A stretch of 59,001 bases of DNA from Rhodospirillales bacterium (GCA_025359905.1 JANYDF010000057.1:1-59001); one strand, 5' to 3'; counted from the stretch's first letter, positions 40,704 to 49,629 are shown. A program made the numbers and translations. The notes: generated by a model not told the origin, from the sequence alone.

Positions 40704-41548
40704 AGATCGCCGCCTTTGCCCGCCATCGCACCGCGCAACGCGGCCGAGGTAATGCGGCAGTATTCGTTGTAGTCGGCTGAGATACGGAAATTTTCATCGC
40801 GCGGATACGGCGCGCCGACGCCGATCAACTCGCGGATATGTCCTGGCCGCGCGCCCATCAGCGCGATGCGGCTCGACAGATAGACCGACTCATAAACGCT
40901 GTGCGTCACAAACAGCACCGTCCAGCCGCGCCCGGCCCAAAGCTCCAGCAAATCGTCGTTCAGCCGCATCCGGGTGATCTCATCCAGTGCCGCAAACGGT
41001 TCGTCCATCAGCAGCACCTTGGGCCGCTTGACCAGCGCGCGGGCAATCGACACCCGCATGCGCATGCCGCCGGAAAGCTGGCGCGGGTAGGCTTTGACGA
41101 ACCCCGCCAGCCCAACCTTCTCGATGGCGTCGAGCACCGCGCCCTCGGCGTCGCGCCGCCGCTGCCCGGCCAGCCGCAGCGGCAGGAACACGTTGTCGAA
41201 CACCGTGCCCCACGGCAGCAGGGTGGGTTCCTGAAACACGAAGCCGATGCCGCGCTCGGGCTCGCCCGCCACATCGTAGGTGGCGCGCGGCCATTCGATG
41301 CTGCCGCTGCTCGGCTGCCCCAGCCCAGCGATCAGCCGCAGCAGCGTCGATTTGCCGCAACCGGATGGCCCGAGCAGGCTGAGGAACTCTCCCTCGGCGA
41401 TGCTCAGGTTAATGCCGTCCAACGCCAGCGTGCCGCCGGTATAGCGTTTGGCGACGCCTCTGACCTCAATCAACGTCCGCCCGGCCACGGGTGCCGTCTG
41501 CATCGGTGCCGTCATCTTGCGCGCTACTCGAACGATCTGCTCAACCAT
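40700..41548 (-). CDS. SsuB/TauB-type ABC transporter ATPase
   Basis: The 282-residue ATPase has canonical motifs: Walker A GPSGCGKST, Q-loop FVFQEPTLLPW, signature LSGGMRMRV, Walker B VLLMDEPF and switch His VTHSV. It energises the adjacent permease. The start is uncertain: ATG 41548 overlaps the creatininase stop by 8 bp, while ATG 41515 begins at MTAPMQ; neither has a strong ribosome site. Its intact motifs contrast with the degenerate ATPase of the peptide importer at 28.4 kb. Confidence 0.9.
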   Translation of the reverse strand: MVEQIVRVARKMTAPMQTAPVAGRTLIEVRGVAKRYTGGTLALDGINLSIAEGEFLSLLGPSGCGKSTLLRLIAGLGQPSSGSIEWPRATYDVAGEPERGIGFVFQEPTLLPWGTVFDNVFLPLRLAGQRRRDAEGAVLDAIEKVGLAGFVKAYPRQLSGGMRMRVSIARALVKRPKVLLMDEPFAALDEITRMRLNDDLLELWAGRGWTVLFVTHSVYESVYLSSRIALMGARPGHIRELIGVGAPYPRDENFRISADYNEYCRITSAALRGAMAGKGGDL

Positions 41549-42350
41549 TGGGCAGTTCGGACGGGGTATCGCGCATCCAGGTGTCGATGTCGAAGTGCTG
41601 CACTTCGTCGAACAGCGTAGCCAGCCGCTCGGCGGCGAAGGCGACGACCCGTTCGCCGTCCGCCACGCTCGCCCGGCTGGCATCGCCGAGTGCCCCGGAA
41701 GGGTGCAAATCCTGGGTTTCCCAGCCGAATCCAACCGCTCCCTCGGGGACCAGCGTGGTGAGACCCTGGCCACGATCGAGCCAAGCGCTGCGGAAATTGC
41801 GGGCTTTGGCCATGTCCACCCGCTCGGGCTGTAAGCGCAGCATGACGGATGTTTCCACCAGCCCGCCGTGAATCCCCTCCGGGTCGTCCAGTCCACTCGG
41901 GCTGCCGAGCCTACTCCACATGCAACCCACCGCGAACATCCTGGCGCGAATGCGCAGGCGGCGGCAGACCAGTTCCACCAGTTGCGGCTGGCCGCCGTGG
42001 CTGTTGACGATCACCAGCCGCCGTACCCCGGCGCGCGCCACGCTCTCGCCAATCTCGGTCCACAGCGCCAGCAGCGTCTCGGCCGAGGAGGTCAGCGTGC
42101 CGGGGAAGCGGATATGCTCCACCGAAAGGCCGACCGCCTGGGTGGGCAGCACCAGCACCGGCGCATCGGCGTCCAGCAAGGCCAGCGCACGGGCGATCAT
42201 GCCTTGGTTGATGGTGGTATCGACCGAGACCGGCAAATGCGGCCCATGCTGCTCGATGGCTGCCACCGGCAGCACCGCCACGGTATCGGGCGGTAATTCA
42301 CGGAACTGCGGCCAGGACAAGTCCTGCCAAAAACGGGACGGCAACGCCAT
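41541..42350 (-). CDS. Creatininase-family amidohydrolase
   Basis: The 269-residue protein shows creatininase-family metal ligands: EQHGPHLP, VDTTINQG, VNSHGGQPQ and GGLVETSVML. Family members open creatinine or related cyclic amides, or act as formamide hydrolases in heterocycle biosynthesis. ATG 42350 has GGAGG 7 nt upstream; the open frame continues 34 codons further without a ribosome site. It is the first gene of the seven-gene minus-strand operon and so probably sets its theme: uptake and opening of a nitrogen heterocycle. Confidence 0.88.
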   Translation of the reverse strand: MALPSRFWQDLSWPQFRELPPDTVAVLPVAAIEQHGPHLPVSVDTTINQGMIARALALLDADAPVLVLPTQAVGLSVEHIRFPGTLTSSAETLLALWTEIGESVARAGVRRLVIVNSHGGQPQLVELVCRRLRIRARMFAVGCMWSRLGSPSGLDDPEGIHGGLVETSVMLRLQPERVDMAKARNFRSAWLDRGQGLTTLVPEGAVGFGWETQDLHPSGALGDASRASVADGERVVAFAAERLATLFDEVQHFDIDTWMRDTPSELPNG

Positions 42351-42488
42351 GCGGGAACCTCCGGCCGGGGCGGCAGCAAGAACCGCGCCAGCCCGGCGCG
42401 GCCGCGATTCATCGCCAGCCGGCGCGGCAGCCACACTTCTAAACACTTGCACTCTTGACCCGCGACCAAATGCGCTGACATCTCAGGT

Positions 42489-43808
42489 ATGCATGTGTCT
42501 AGTCCGCCTTACACCCGAGAAAATCGCCGCCGGATCGCCGTGATCGGCTCCGGCATCGCCGGGCTGTCCGCTGCTTGGCTGCTGCGCAATGACGCAGATG
42601 TGACATTGTTCGAAGCGGAGTCGCGCGCGGGCGGCCACGCCGACACGCAGTTGGTTGAGGTTGCCGGGCAGCCGGTCGCGGTCGATACCGGGTTCATCGT
42701 CTACAACGAATTGAACTACCCGAACCTGACCGCGCTGTTCGCCCTGCTCGGCATCGCGACGCTGCCGACCGAAATGAGCTTCGGCGTCTCGCTCGACAAC
42801 GGGCGGATGGAATACGGCGGCGGCAATCTGGGCCAGTTGTTCGCGCAAACCAGCAACCTGCTGCGCCCGCGCTTCATCGGCATGGTGCGCGATATCGTGC
42901 GCTTCTATCGAGAAGCGCCGAAGCTGCTGCACGAGGATACCGGCGAGACGCTCGGCGCCTATCTGGACCGCAACCGCTACAGCGCCGGATTCGTGCACGA
43001 CCATATTCTGCCGATGGGGGCAGCGATTTGGTCCGCCTCGCTGGAGGGGATGCGCGCCTTCCCAGCCAAGCATTTCGTGCGGTTTTTCACCAATCACGGG
43101 CTGCTGCGGGTCACCGGCCGGCCACCCTGGCGCAGCGTGGAGGGCGGCTCGCGGCAATATGTGCAGGCGATGCTGGCCGCCCTTCTCGGCCGCGTGCGCC
43201 TCGCGAGCCCGGTGCGCCAGATTGTCCGGCATGATACCGGGATCACCGTGGTCACCGATGCCGCGCCGCCGGAACACTTCGATTCGGCAGTGCTGGCGTG
43301 TCATGCCGATCAAGCGCTGGCCATGCTCGCGCAGCCGACGCCGAACGAGCGCGCCATTCTCGGCGCCATCACCTGCCAGGACAATTTGGCGGTGCTGCAC
43401 ACCGACGCCAGCCTGATGCCGCGCCGCCGCAAGGTGTGGTCGGCCTGGAACTACCTCGGCAGCCAACAGGACATCGCCGGGCAGCCGGTGTGCCTGACAT
43501 ATTGGATGAACCGTCTGCAAACCCTCACCACCGCCGAGCCGCTGCTGGTCAGCCTGAACCCGGCGCGCGACCCGGCGGCGGGGCGCGTGCTGCGGACCCG
43601 CAATTACCGTCACCCGCAATTCGACAGTGCGGCAATGGCGGCCCAGGCGCGGCTGGACGACATCCAGGGCCGCGACCGGCTGTGGTTCGCGGGTGCTTGG
43701 ACCGGCTGGGGGTTCCACGAAGACGGCATCGCCTCCGCCGTGCGCGTCGCGCGCGGGCTAGGCGTCGCGGCCCCGTGGGATGCGCCGATCGAACGGATAT
43801 CGGCATGA
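42489..43808 (+). CDS. FAD-dependent oxidoreductase of the CFA/DUF1365 lipid operon
   Basis: This 439-residue flavin amine-oxidase-like protein starts with IAVIGSGIAGLSAAWLL, FEAESRAGGHADT and DTGFIVYNELNYPNL. It ends in the FAD block WFAGAWTGWGFHEDGIASAV. Genes of this type almost always sit with DUF1365 and a CFA-synthase-like methyltransferase, as here. They are thought to dehydrogenate or reduce phospholipid acyl chains in methyl-branched, cyclopropane or furan fatty acid formation. It overlaps the DUF1365 gene by ATGA (43805-43808). A TTGACC at 42455-42460 is a possible -35 element. Which lipid it makes is not decidable from the sequence. Confidence 0.85.
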   Translation: MHVSSPPYTRENRRRIAVIGSGIAGLSAAWLLRNDADVTLFEAESRAGGHADTQLVEVAGQPVAVDTGFIVYNELNYPNLTALFALLGIATLPTEMSFGVSLDNGRMEYGGGNLGQLFAQTSNLLRPRFIGMVRDIVRFYREAPKLLHEDTGETLGAYLDRNRYSAGFVHDHILPMGAAIWSASLEGMRAFPAKHFVRFFTNHGLLRVTGRPPWRSVEGGSRQYVQAMLAALLGRVRLASPVRQIVRHDTGITVVTDAAPPEHFDSAVLACHADQALAMLAQPTPNERAILGAITCQDNLAVLHTDASLMPRRRKVWSAWNYLGSQQDIAGQPVCLTYWMNRLQTLTTAEPLLVSLNPARDPAAGRVLRTRNYRHPQFDSAAMAAQARLDDIQGRDRLWFAGAWTGWGFHEDGIASAVRVARGLGVAAPWDAPIERISA

Positions 43809-44599
43809 CAGACGCGTGCGCCGCCCTGCTGCATGCTGGCCAAGTTGGCCATGTCCGGCACGTAAAGCCAAAGCTGCACTTTACCTATCGCTACTGGATG
43901 TTGTCGCTCGATCTGGACCGTATTGCCGAGACTGAACACCGCAGCCGCTGGTTCCGCCACAACCGGCGCGGCTTGGTGTCGCTACACGACAAAGACCACG
44001 GACCGCGCGACGGCACGCCGCTGCGGCCGTGGGTGGAAGCACAGCTCGCAGCAGCTGGATTGAGCGCTTATGCCAAGCGCATTCATTTCATGCTGGTCCC
44101 GCGCGTGCTGGGCTACGCTTTCAACCCGATTGCGTTCTTCTTTTGCCATAATGAGGCCGGCCGGCTTGGTGCAGTGCTGCATCAGGTTAAGAACACCTTC
44201 GGCCACCAGCACGGCTACCTGGCTCCGGTCACGCCGTACTGCGGCGACATACATCAGACGGCAGCCAAACAGATGCATGTGTCGCCGTTTTTCGATCTGG
44301 CGGGCGGCTACCAATTCGCACTAACGGCGCCGGATTTTGCCGATCCGTCCACCCGCTTCGCCGTGCGCATCGTCTATGGCACGGCAGACGAACCGCGCAT
44401 GACGGCGGCGATGCGGTTGCAGGCCGAACCAATGCGCGACCGCGCCTTGCTGCGGCTGCTGGCGGCCATGCCGTTGACACCGATCCGCGTGATTGTAGCA
44501 ATCCACTGGCAGGCGTTGCGCCTCTGGCTCGGCGGCGCACGCTTCCACCGTACCCCGCCACCGCCGTTACCCCCGGTCAGTCTTGGAGCCGCCGCATGA
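43805..44599 (+). CDS. DUF1365 protein
   Basis: The 264-residue DUF1365-family protein has the diagnostic blocks RVLGYAFNPIAFFFCHN, VKNTFGHQHGY and KQMHVSPFFD. The family's biochemical role is unknown, but it is tightly linked to CFA-type methyltransferases acting on membrane lipids. It has a hydrophobic stretch near the C-terminus (LTPIRVIVAIHWQALRLWL) that may anchor it to the membrane. ATGA overlaps on both sides couple it to the FAD oxidoreductase and the methyltransferase. Confidence 0.88.
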   Translation: MTDACAALLHAGQVGHVRHVKPKLHFTYRYWMLSLDLDRIAETEHRSRWFRHNRRGLVSLHDKDHGPRDGTPLRPWVEAQLAAAGLSAYAKRIHFMLVPRVLGYAFNPIAFFFCHNEAGRLGAVLHQVKNTFGHQHGYLAPVTPYCGDIHQTAAKQMHVSPFFDLAGGYQFALTAPDFADPSTRFAVRIVYGTADEPRMTAAMRLQAEPMRDRALLRLLAAMPLTPIRVIVAIHWQALRLWLGGARFHRTPPPPLPPVSLGAAA

Positions 44600-45831
44600 G
44601 CGATGCGTCTGCCGATACATACGACTTGCAACGCGGCGGCGCCGCCCAGCCACGCGACCGCCGGTTGCGGCTGGCGCTCAGGCTGGCGCAGAACTTGGCG
44701 GTGGGCACGCTCACGGTCGTGCTGCCGGATGGCAGCACGCACCGATTTTCCGCTACCCCCAGCCCGGCCGGCACCGTCGTCATTCGCGACCCGCGCGCAC
44801 TGACCCGCTTGGCGCTGAGCGGCCGGCTTGGGCTGGCCGAGGCATATATTGAGGGCTTGTGGGAAAGCCCCGACCTGCGCGCCCTGATGGCCGTTGCGGC
44901 TGCGAACGAAGATCGCTGGGCCGCCACGATGCAGGGCAGTTGGTGGGGGCGCACGGCATCCTGGCTGCTGCACCGGCTGAGGCCGAATACCCGCAAGGGG
45001 TCCAAGCGCAACATCGTCGAGCACTACGACCTCGGCAACGAGTTCTTCTCGACCTGGCTGGACGCCGGGATGAACTACTCGTCCGCGCTGTTTGCCGCCT
45101 CGTCGGACACGATGGAGCAAGCGCAGCAGCAGAAGCTGCACCATATGTGCCGCATGTTGGGCCTGAAGCCCGGCATGACGCTGCTGGAGATCGGCTGCGG
45201 CTGGGGTGGCTTTGCCGAGATCGCGGCGCGCGACTACGGCGCGCAGGTCACCGCCATCACCTTGTCGCCGTCGCAACTGGAATACGCCCGCAACCGCATT
45301 GCCCAGGCCGGGCTGTCGGACAAAGTCGAATTCCGCCTGCAGGACTACCGCGACGTGCCCGGCACGTTCGACCGGATTGCCTCCATCGAGATGTTCGAGG
45401 CGGTGGGCGAGCAATTCTGGCCGGCGTATTTCCGCGTGCTGCGCGAGCGGCTGGTGCCGGGTGGGCTGGCCGGGTTGCAAACCATCACCATCGCGGATTC
45501 GCTGTTCGCGGATTACCGCAGCACCGCCGACTTCATTCAGCGCTACGTGTTCCCCGGCGGCATGCTGCCCTGCCCATCCAGGCTGCGCGGCGAGTTTGCC
45601 CGCGCCGGGTTGGCTGAATTGCAGGCGCACTGGTTCGGCCACGACTACGCCGAGACGCTGACGCGCTGGTATGCCGCATTCGAACGCGCCTGGCCCGAAA
45701 TCACCCGCCGCTCCCGCCACACCGATGCCCGCTTCAAACGGCTATGGGAATTCTATTTGTCGTATTGCGAAACTGGGTTCCGCATGGGCTGGACCGATGT
45801 GGGGCAGCTGCTGCTGATGCGCCCGGCATGA
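44596..45831 (+). CDS. Cyclopropane-fatty-acid-synthase-like SAM methyltransferase
   Basis: This 411-residue CFA-synthase-family enzyme transfers a methyl group from SAM to a double bond of a phospholipid acyl chain. The class-specific blocks are HYDLGNEFF, MNYSSALF, the SAM loop LEIGCGWGGFAE, SIEMFEAVG and the lipid-contact FIQRYVFPGGMLP. The N-terminal lipid-binding domain (about residues 30-120) is present. With an FAD oxidoreductase partner the product could be a methyl-branched or furan precursor rather than a plain cyclopropane. Its TGA abuts the TGA of the convergent SDR, forming TGATCA (45829-45834). Confidence 0.9.
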   Translation: MSDASADTYDLQRGGAAQPRDRRLRLALRLAQNLAVGTLTVVLPDGSTHRFSATPSPAGTVVIRDPRALTRLALSGRLGLAEAYIEGLWESPDLRALMAVAAANEDRWAATMQGSWWGRTASWLLHRLRPNTRKGSKRNIVEHYDLGNEFFSTWLDAGMNYSSALFAASSDTMEQAQQQKLHHMCRMLGLKPGMTLLEIGCGWGGFAEIAARDYGAQVTAITLSPSQLEYARNRIAQAGLSDKVEFRLQDYRDVPGTFDRIASIEMFEAVGEQFWPAYFRVLRERLVPGGLAGLQTITIADSLFADYRSTADFIQRYVFPGGMLPCPSRLRGEFARAGLAELQAHWFGHDYAETLTRWYAAFERAWPEITRRSRHTDARFKRLWEFYLSYCETGFRMGWTDVGQLLLMRPA

Positions 45832-46602
45832 TCACCCGGTCTTGGTGCCCCGTCCCACGAGGGGAAAGAACAGCCGGTACGGCAAAATCCGCAACAACTT
45901 GAGGATGAACACAAACCGGCCGGGAAACGCGATTTCGAACCGGGTGCTGCCCAGGCCGCGCACGATCCGGCGGGCGGCGTCGTCCGCCTCGATAATGAAC
46001 GGCATCGGAAAGGTGTTCTTGCCGGTCAGCGGCGTGCGAACGAAACCCGGATTGATGATATGGGTCAGCACGCCGAAGCGGTCGAGATCGAACTTCAGCG
46101 ACTCGGTCATCGCGATCAGCGCCGCCTTGGTCGCGGCATAGGCCAGCGCGGTCGGCAAGCCGCGATAACCCGCCACCGAGGCGACAATGGCCAATTGGCC
46201 GCGCCGCCGCGCGATCAGGCCCGGCATTACGGCGGCCAGCGCATTCGCGGTGCCGCCGAGATTGACATCGACTTGCAGCTTGAACGCGGCAGCGTCGAAA
46301 TGCTCTGCCGACATCGGCACATAGGTTCCGGCGTTGAGAATGGCGAGTGCAATCGGGCGGCCCGCCTGGGCTTGCGCCGTGGCCACGGCCGCGCGCATTT
46401 GCCCCGCATCGGTCACGTCGCCAGGGGCCGCAATAATCCGGCCGGGATGTTCTGCCGCCATCGCATGCAATTCATCGGCGCGGCGGGCGGTGACCGCGAC
46501 GGTCCAGCCGTCTTGCAGCAAACGCAGCACCACGGCGCGGCCGATCCCGGCAGACGCGCCGGTTATCCAAGCGATGCCATCGGCGGGGCGGGCTGGCGTC
46601 AT
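45832..46602 (-). CDS. SDR-family oxidoreductase with a hydrophobic C-terminus
   Basis: The 256-residue SDR has the TGASAGIGRA cofactor loop, LAILNAGTY, catalytic Ser in IVASVAGYRG and the Tyr-Lys pair in YAATKAAL. The tail (FVFILKLLRILPYRLFFPLV) is hydrophobic and may associate with membranes, as in lipid-active SDRs. ATG 46602 follows TAGGACC; the frame upstream has no ribosome signal. It converges on the CFA-like gene with no gap, so the two ends are fused. SDRs of this type are frequent neighbours of the DUF1365/CFA set. Confidence 0.85.
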   Translation of the reverse strand: MTPARPADGIAWITGASAGIGRAVVLRLLQDGWTVAVTARRADELHAMAAEHPGRIIAAPGDVTDAGQMRAAVATAQAQAGRPIALAILNAGTYVPMSAEHFDAAAFKLQVDVNLGGTANALAAVMPGLIARRRGQLAIVASVAGYRGLPTALAYAATKAALIAMTESLKFDLDRFGVLTHIINPGFVRTPLTGKNTFPMPFIIEADDAARRIVRGLGSTRFEIAFPGRFVFILKLLRILPYRLFFPLVGRGTKTG

Positions 46603-46733
46603 GCGGGGTCCTATCGCGTTGCTGCTATCAAAAACTGGGCGGCGGCCCATCGGTTTAAAGCCCCGGCTGCGTTGGACAGACGTCTCGGGCAACGGCATGC
46701 TGGCCGTATGTCTGACAGCGGAGAGCTTCACTG

Positions 46734-48032
46734 ATGCCACCGGCGCCAGATTTGGCCGGGCTGGTCGAACCAGACCGGGTCCACAAGTCGGTCTACACCA
46801 ACCCCGGCATCTTCGAACTGGAGATGCAGCGCATCTTTGGCCGCGCCTGGGTCTATGTCGGCCACGAAAGCCAGGTGAAGGCGGCGGGCGACTACCACCA
46901 GGCGCTGATTGGGCGGGAAAGCGTGTTCATAGTGCGCGCGCCGGACGGTGCGGTGCACGTGCTGTTCAACCGCTGCCCGCATAAGGGCACCAAACTGGTG
47001 GCGTTTCCCGATGGCAATGCGGGCAAATTCCTGCGCTGCCCGTTCCACGGCTGGAATTTCCGCTGCGACGGCGGCTTGCACTCGGTCCCGGCGCGGGCCG
47101 GCTACGACGGCACCCGATTCGACGAAAGCGACCCGCAATTCTCCATCCGCCGGGTGCCAAGGCAAGCCAGCTATCGCGGCTTTGTCTTCGCCAGCCTCGC
47201 CGATGACGGACCAGACCTCGAAAGCTTTCTCGGCGGCATCCGCACCAGCATCGACAATTTCTGCGACCGCGCCCCCGAAGGCGAGGTGGAGGTGGCGGGC
47301 GGCGTGTTTCGCGTCTGGCAGCACTCCAACTGGAAGATTTTCTTCGAAAATCTAAACGACACCTCGCACCCGATGGTCACGCACGAATCGTCGGTCAATG
47401 CCGCGCGGGCCCGCTATCAGGCCCTGCCGCCCGGCAGCAAAATGCCGTTTAAGCTGCACATCATCGAGGGCAACGGCGAGCCTTACGAGTTCTGGGACAA
47501 ACTGGAGATGGTCGGCTTCGACGGCGGCCACAGCTACATGGGCGCCATTTTTCAGCCGCCGACCGACCCGGTCTCGCTGGCGCATATCGAGACGCTGAAG
47601 GCCGCTTATGGCGCGGCCCGGACACAGGAAATTCTGGAAATCCAACGCCACAACTCGATCATCTACCCAAGCTGTTCGCCGCACACCTCGTTCCAGCAAT
47701 TGCGGGTGATCCGCCCGGTGGCGGTGGACCGCACCATGGTGGAAATCTACACCTTCCGGCTGAAAGGCGCCCCGCCCGAGGTGTTTCAGCGGGCCGTGAC
47801 CTACGCCAACGTGGTGAACGCGCCGTCGTCCAACGTGATGCCCGACGATATCGAAGTGTACGCCCGTGCCCAGGAGGGTCTGACCACCGATGGCGGCGAC
47901 TGGGTCAGCCTGCATCGGGACGCCGGACGCGACCGCGCTGTGCCGGGCGGTTTCATCGGCAATGGCCTCAGCGAACTGCCGATGCGCAACCAATTCCGCG
48001 CTTGGGCGGCTTATATGGCAGGCGAAGCATGA
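46734..48032 (+). CDS. Rieske dioxygenase large (alpha) subunit
   Basis: This is a 432-residue ring-hydroxylating-type oxygenase. The Rieske [2Fe-2S] ligands are all present: Cys81 and His83 (NRCPHKG), Cys102 and His105 (LRCPFHGW). The mononuclear iron site is in NDTSHPMVTHES (His212, His217). It should hydroxylate or demethylate an aromatic or related substrate with O2 and electrons from a ferredoxin/reductase not encoded nearby. GGAGAGC precedes ATG 46734. It overlaps the beta-subunit gene (ATGA, 48029-48032). Confidence 0.9.
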   Translation: MPPAPDLAGLVEPDRVHKSVYTNPGIFELEMQRIFGRAWVYVGHESQVKAAGDYHQALIGRESVFIVRAPDGAVHVLFNRCPHKGTKLVAFPDGNAGKFLRCPFHGWNFRCDGGLHSVPARAGYDGTRFDESDPQFSIRRVPRQASYRGFVFASLADDGPDLESFLGGIRTSIDNFCDRAPEGEVEVAGGVFRVWQHSNWKIFFENLNDTSHPMVTHESSVNAARARYQALPPGSKMPFKLHIIEGNGEPYEFWDKLEMVGFDGGHSYMGAIFQPPTDPVSLAHIETLKAAYGAARTQEILEIQRHNSIIYPSCSPHTSFQQLRVIRPVAVDRTMVEIYTFRLKGAPPEVFQRAVTYANVVNAPSSNVMPDDIEVYARAQEGLTTDGGDWVSLHRDAGRDRAVPGGFIGNGLSELPMRNQFRAWAAYMAGEA

Positions 48033-48502
48033 GCGCGCTGCTGGCGGACGTTTCGGCGTTCCTGTTCCACGAAGCCCGGTTGTTGGACGCGCGGCGCTGG
48101 GACGATTGGCTGGGCCTGTTCACGGCCGATGGCATGTATTGGGTACCGCTGACCCATGAGCAGCAGGACCCGCTGAATCACGTCTCGCTGTTCTACGAGG
48201 ACGCATTGCTGCGCGAAGTGCGAGCACGGCGGCTGGAGGAAAAGCGCGCGTGGTCGCAGCAGCCAGTCACGCAGGCGGCACGCATCGTCGGCAATATTCT
48301 GGTGCTCGCCGGCCAAGCCGACGAGGTGGTGGTAGGCTCGACCTTCCATTTGTTGGAATGGCGGCGCTCCGAGCATCGCATGCTGGGCGGTCAATACACG
48401 CACACGCTGCGGCGCGGCGGGGACGGCTGGCGTATCGCGCTGAAACGGATCGACCTTATCAATCGTGAAGGCGTGCAAGACTCGCTGGAAACCTTCCTCT
48501 GA
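48029..48502 (+). CDS. Rieske dioxygenase small (beta) subunit
   Basis: The 157-residue NTF2-like-fold beta subunit has the typical start (VSAFLFHEARLLDARRWDDW), YWVPLTHEQ, and the C-terminal KRIDLINREGVQDSLETFL. It has no catalytic metal and stabilises the alpha3beta3 oligomer. ATG 48029 overlaps the alpha stop. Its TGA is at 48500-48502, where the next gene appears to begin with an overlapping CTG. Confidence 0.9.
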   Translation: MSALLADVSAFLFHEARLLDARRWDDWLGLFTADGMYWVPLTHEQQDPLNHVSLFYEDALLREVRARRLEEKRAWSQQPVTQAARIVGNILVLAGQADEVVVGSTFHLLEWRRSEHRMLGGQYTHTLRRGGDGWRIALKRIDLINREGVQDSLETFL

Positions 48503-48909
48503 CGACGCGCATCCGTCTCACCGCCCTGGCCCTTTTGTTGGCCGCGCACGCGCCGGCACTGGCCCAGTCCCCCTGCTTCGCCGGCAGCACCGGCGAGTGG
48601 CGTGGCCCGGTGCTGAGCGGAGCGCGGCTGACCCAGATGGACGCTGAATTCCACTTCGCGCCGGATGGCACGCTGGAGGGTAGCTATTACATCCATGATA
48701 AAGCTCCGTACGACGGCACGCTGACCAATTTTCGTCAGACCGGGCGCTGCGAAGCCGAATTCAACTGGAACGACCGCTTCGGTGTTGGCGTGGTGTCCAT
48801 CCGCTTCGAGCCGGAGCTTGGCCAATTCATCGGCGTATGGGGCGTGGTGCAACCGATGTATGAGCATGTGTTCGACGGCTTCCGTATCAACCCGGATCTC
48901 CAAAGCTAG
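48499..48909 (+). CDS. Small secreted protein with an apparent CTG start
   Basis: This is a roughly 136-residue protein of unknown family. The frame from CTG 48499 gives a textbook signal peptide (TTRIRLTALALLLAA, cleavage near APALA-QS). It is followed by a compact beta-rich domain with WRGPVLSGA, FAPDGTLEGSYYIHD and a C-terminal FDGFRIN. There is no ATG or GTG upstream in frame, and the first standard alternative (TTG 48535) would cut the signal in half. The CTG occupies exactly the position where neighbouring genes have the ATG of an ATGA overlap. Periplasmic location is inferred; function is unknown. Confidence 0.6.
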   Translation: MTTRIRLTALALLLAAHAPALAQSPCFAGSTGEWRGPVLSGARLTQMDAEFHFAPDGTLEGSYYIHDKAPYDGTLTNFRQTGRCEAEFNWNDRFGVGVVSIRFEPELGQFIGVWGVVQPMYEHVFDGFRINPDLQS

Positions 48910-48948
48910 CCCGGCAGGAAGACCGGGCGGCCCTTGAAAGGAAACAGC

Positions 48949-49629
48949 ATGAACCAGGAAACGCTGCTGAAGGTGTTGCGCACCGAGTTGTTCACCGCCG
49001 TGGTTGGCGACGTGCTCGACAAACTCGGCTTCCGCCGCCAATTCTTGCCCGCTGGCCTCAACCCGCTGCAACCAGCCACCAAGCTGGCAGGCCGCGCCAT
49101 GCCGGTGCTGGAAGCCGACATCTTCGACGATGGTACCCAAGACTCACGCGGCCCGCTCGCGCGCAAGCCGTTCGGGCTGATGCTGGAGGCGCTGGACGAT
49201 CTGCAACCGGGCGAAATCTATGTCGCCACCGGCAGTTCGCTGCGCTACGCGTTGTGGGGCGGTCTGATGTCGACGCGGGCGCAGCATCTCGGTGCGGCCG
49301 GCGCTGTGCTGAACGGCTACATTCGCGACAGCGACGAGATCGAAAAGCTCGGCTTCCCGGTGTTCGCGCGCGGGCTGTACGCGCAGGATCAAGGGCCGCG
49401 CGGCAAGGTCATCGATTTTCGCTCGGCCATCGAAATCGACGGCGTGCGCATCCGCCCCGGCGATCTGCTGTTCGGCGACCGCGAGGGCATCCTGGTGATC
49501 CCGCATGAGGCGGAGGCCGACACGGTGCGGTTGGCGCAAGAAAAAGTGCGCGGAGAGAACCAAGTCGCGCGGGCCATCCGCGACGGAATGAGTGCCAGTC
49601 AGGCCTTCGCCACGTTCGGCGTGATGTAA
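48949..49629 (+). CDS. RraA-like / HMG aldolase family protein
   Basis: The 226-residue protein has the RraA fold. The substrate loop is WGGLMSTRAQHLGAAGAVLNGYIRD, with the Arg-Asp pair that binds metal and pyruvate in 4-hydroxy-4-methyl-2-oxoglutarate aldolases. This makes a pyruvate-releasing aldolase or oxaloacetate decarboxylase more likely than an RNase E inhibitor. AAGGAA precedes ATG 48949; the TTG at 48934 is not needed. Location after a ring-hydroxylating oxygenase fits the end of an aromatic degradation route. Confidence 0.85.
   Translation: MNQETLLKVLRTELFTAVVGDVLDKLGFRRQFLPAGLNPLQPATKLAGRAMPVLEADIFDDGTQDSRGPLARKPFGLMLEALDDLQPGEIYVATGSSLRYALWGGLMSTRAQHLGAAGAVLNGYIRDSDEIEKLGFPVFARGLYAQDQGPRGKVIDFRSAIEIDGVRIRPGDLLFGDREGILVIPHEAEADTVRLAQEKVRGENQVARAIRDGMSASQAFATFGVM

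Noticed and set aside
42483-45720. Long antisense frames (411 and 448 codons) opposite the FAD oxidoreductase and CFA-like genes
   Set aside because: No ribosome site, no family motif, and composition typical of a shadow frame of GC-rich genes with complete signatures.
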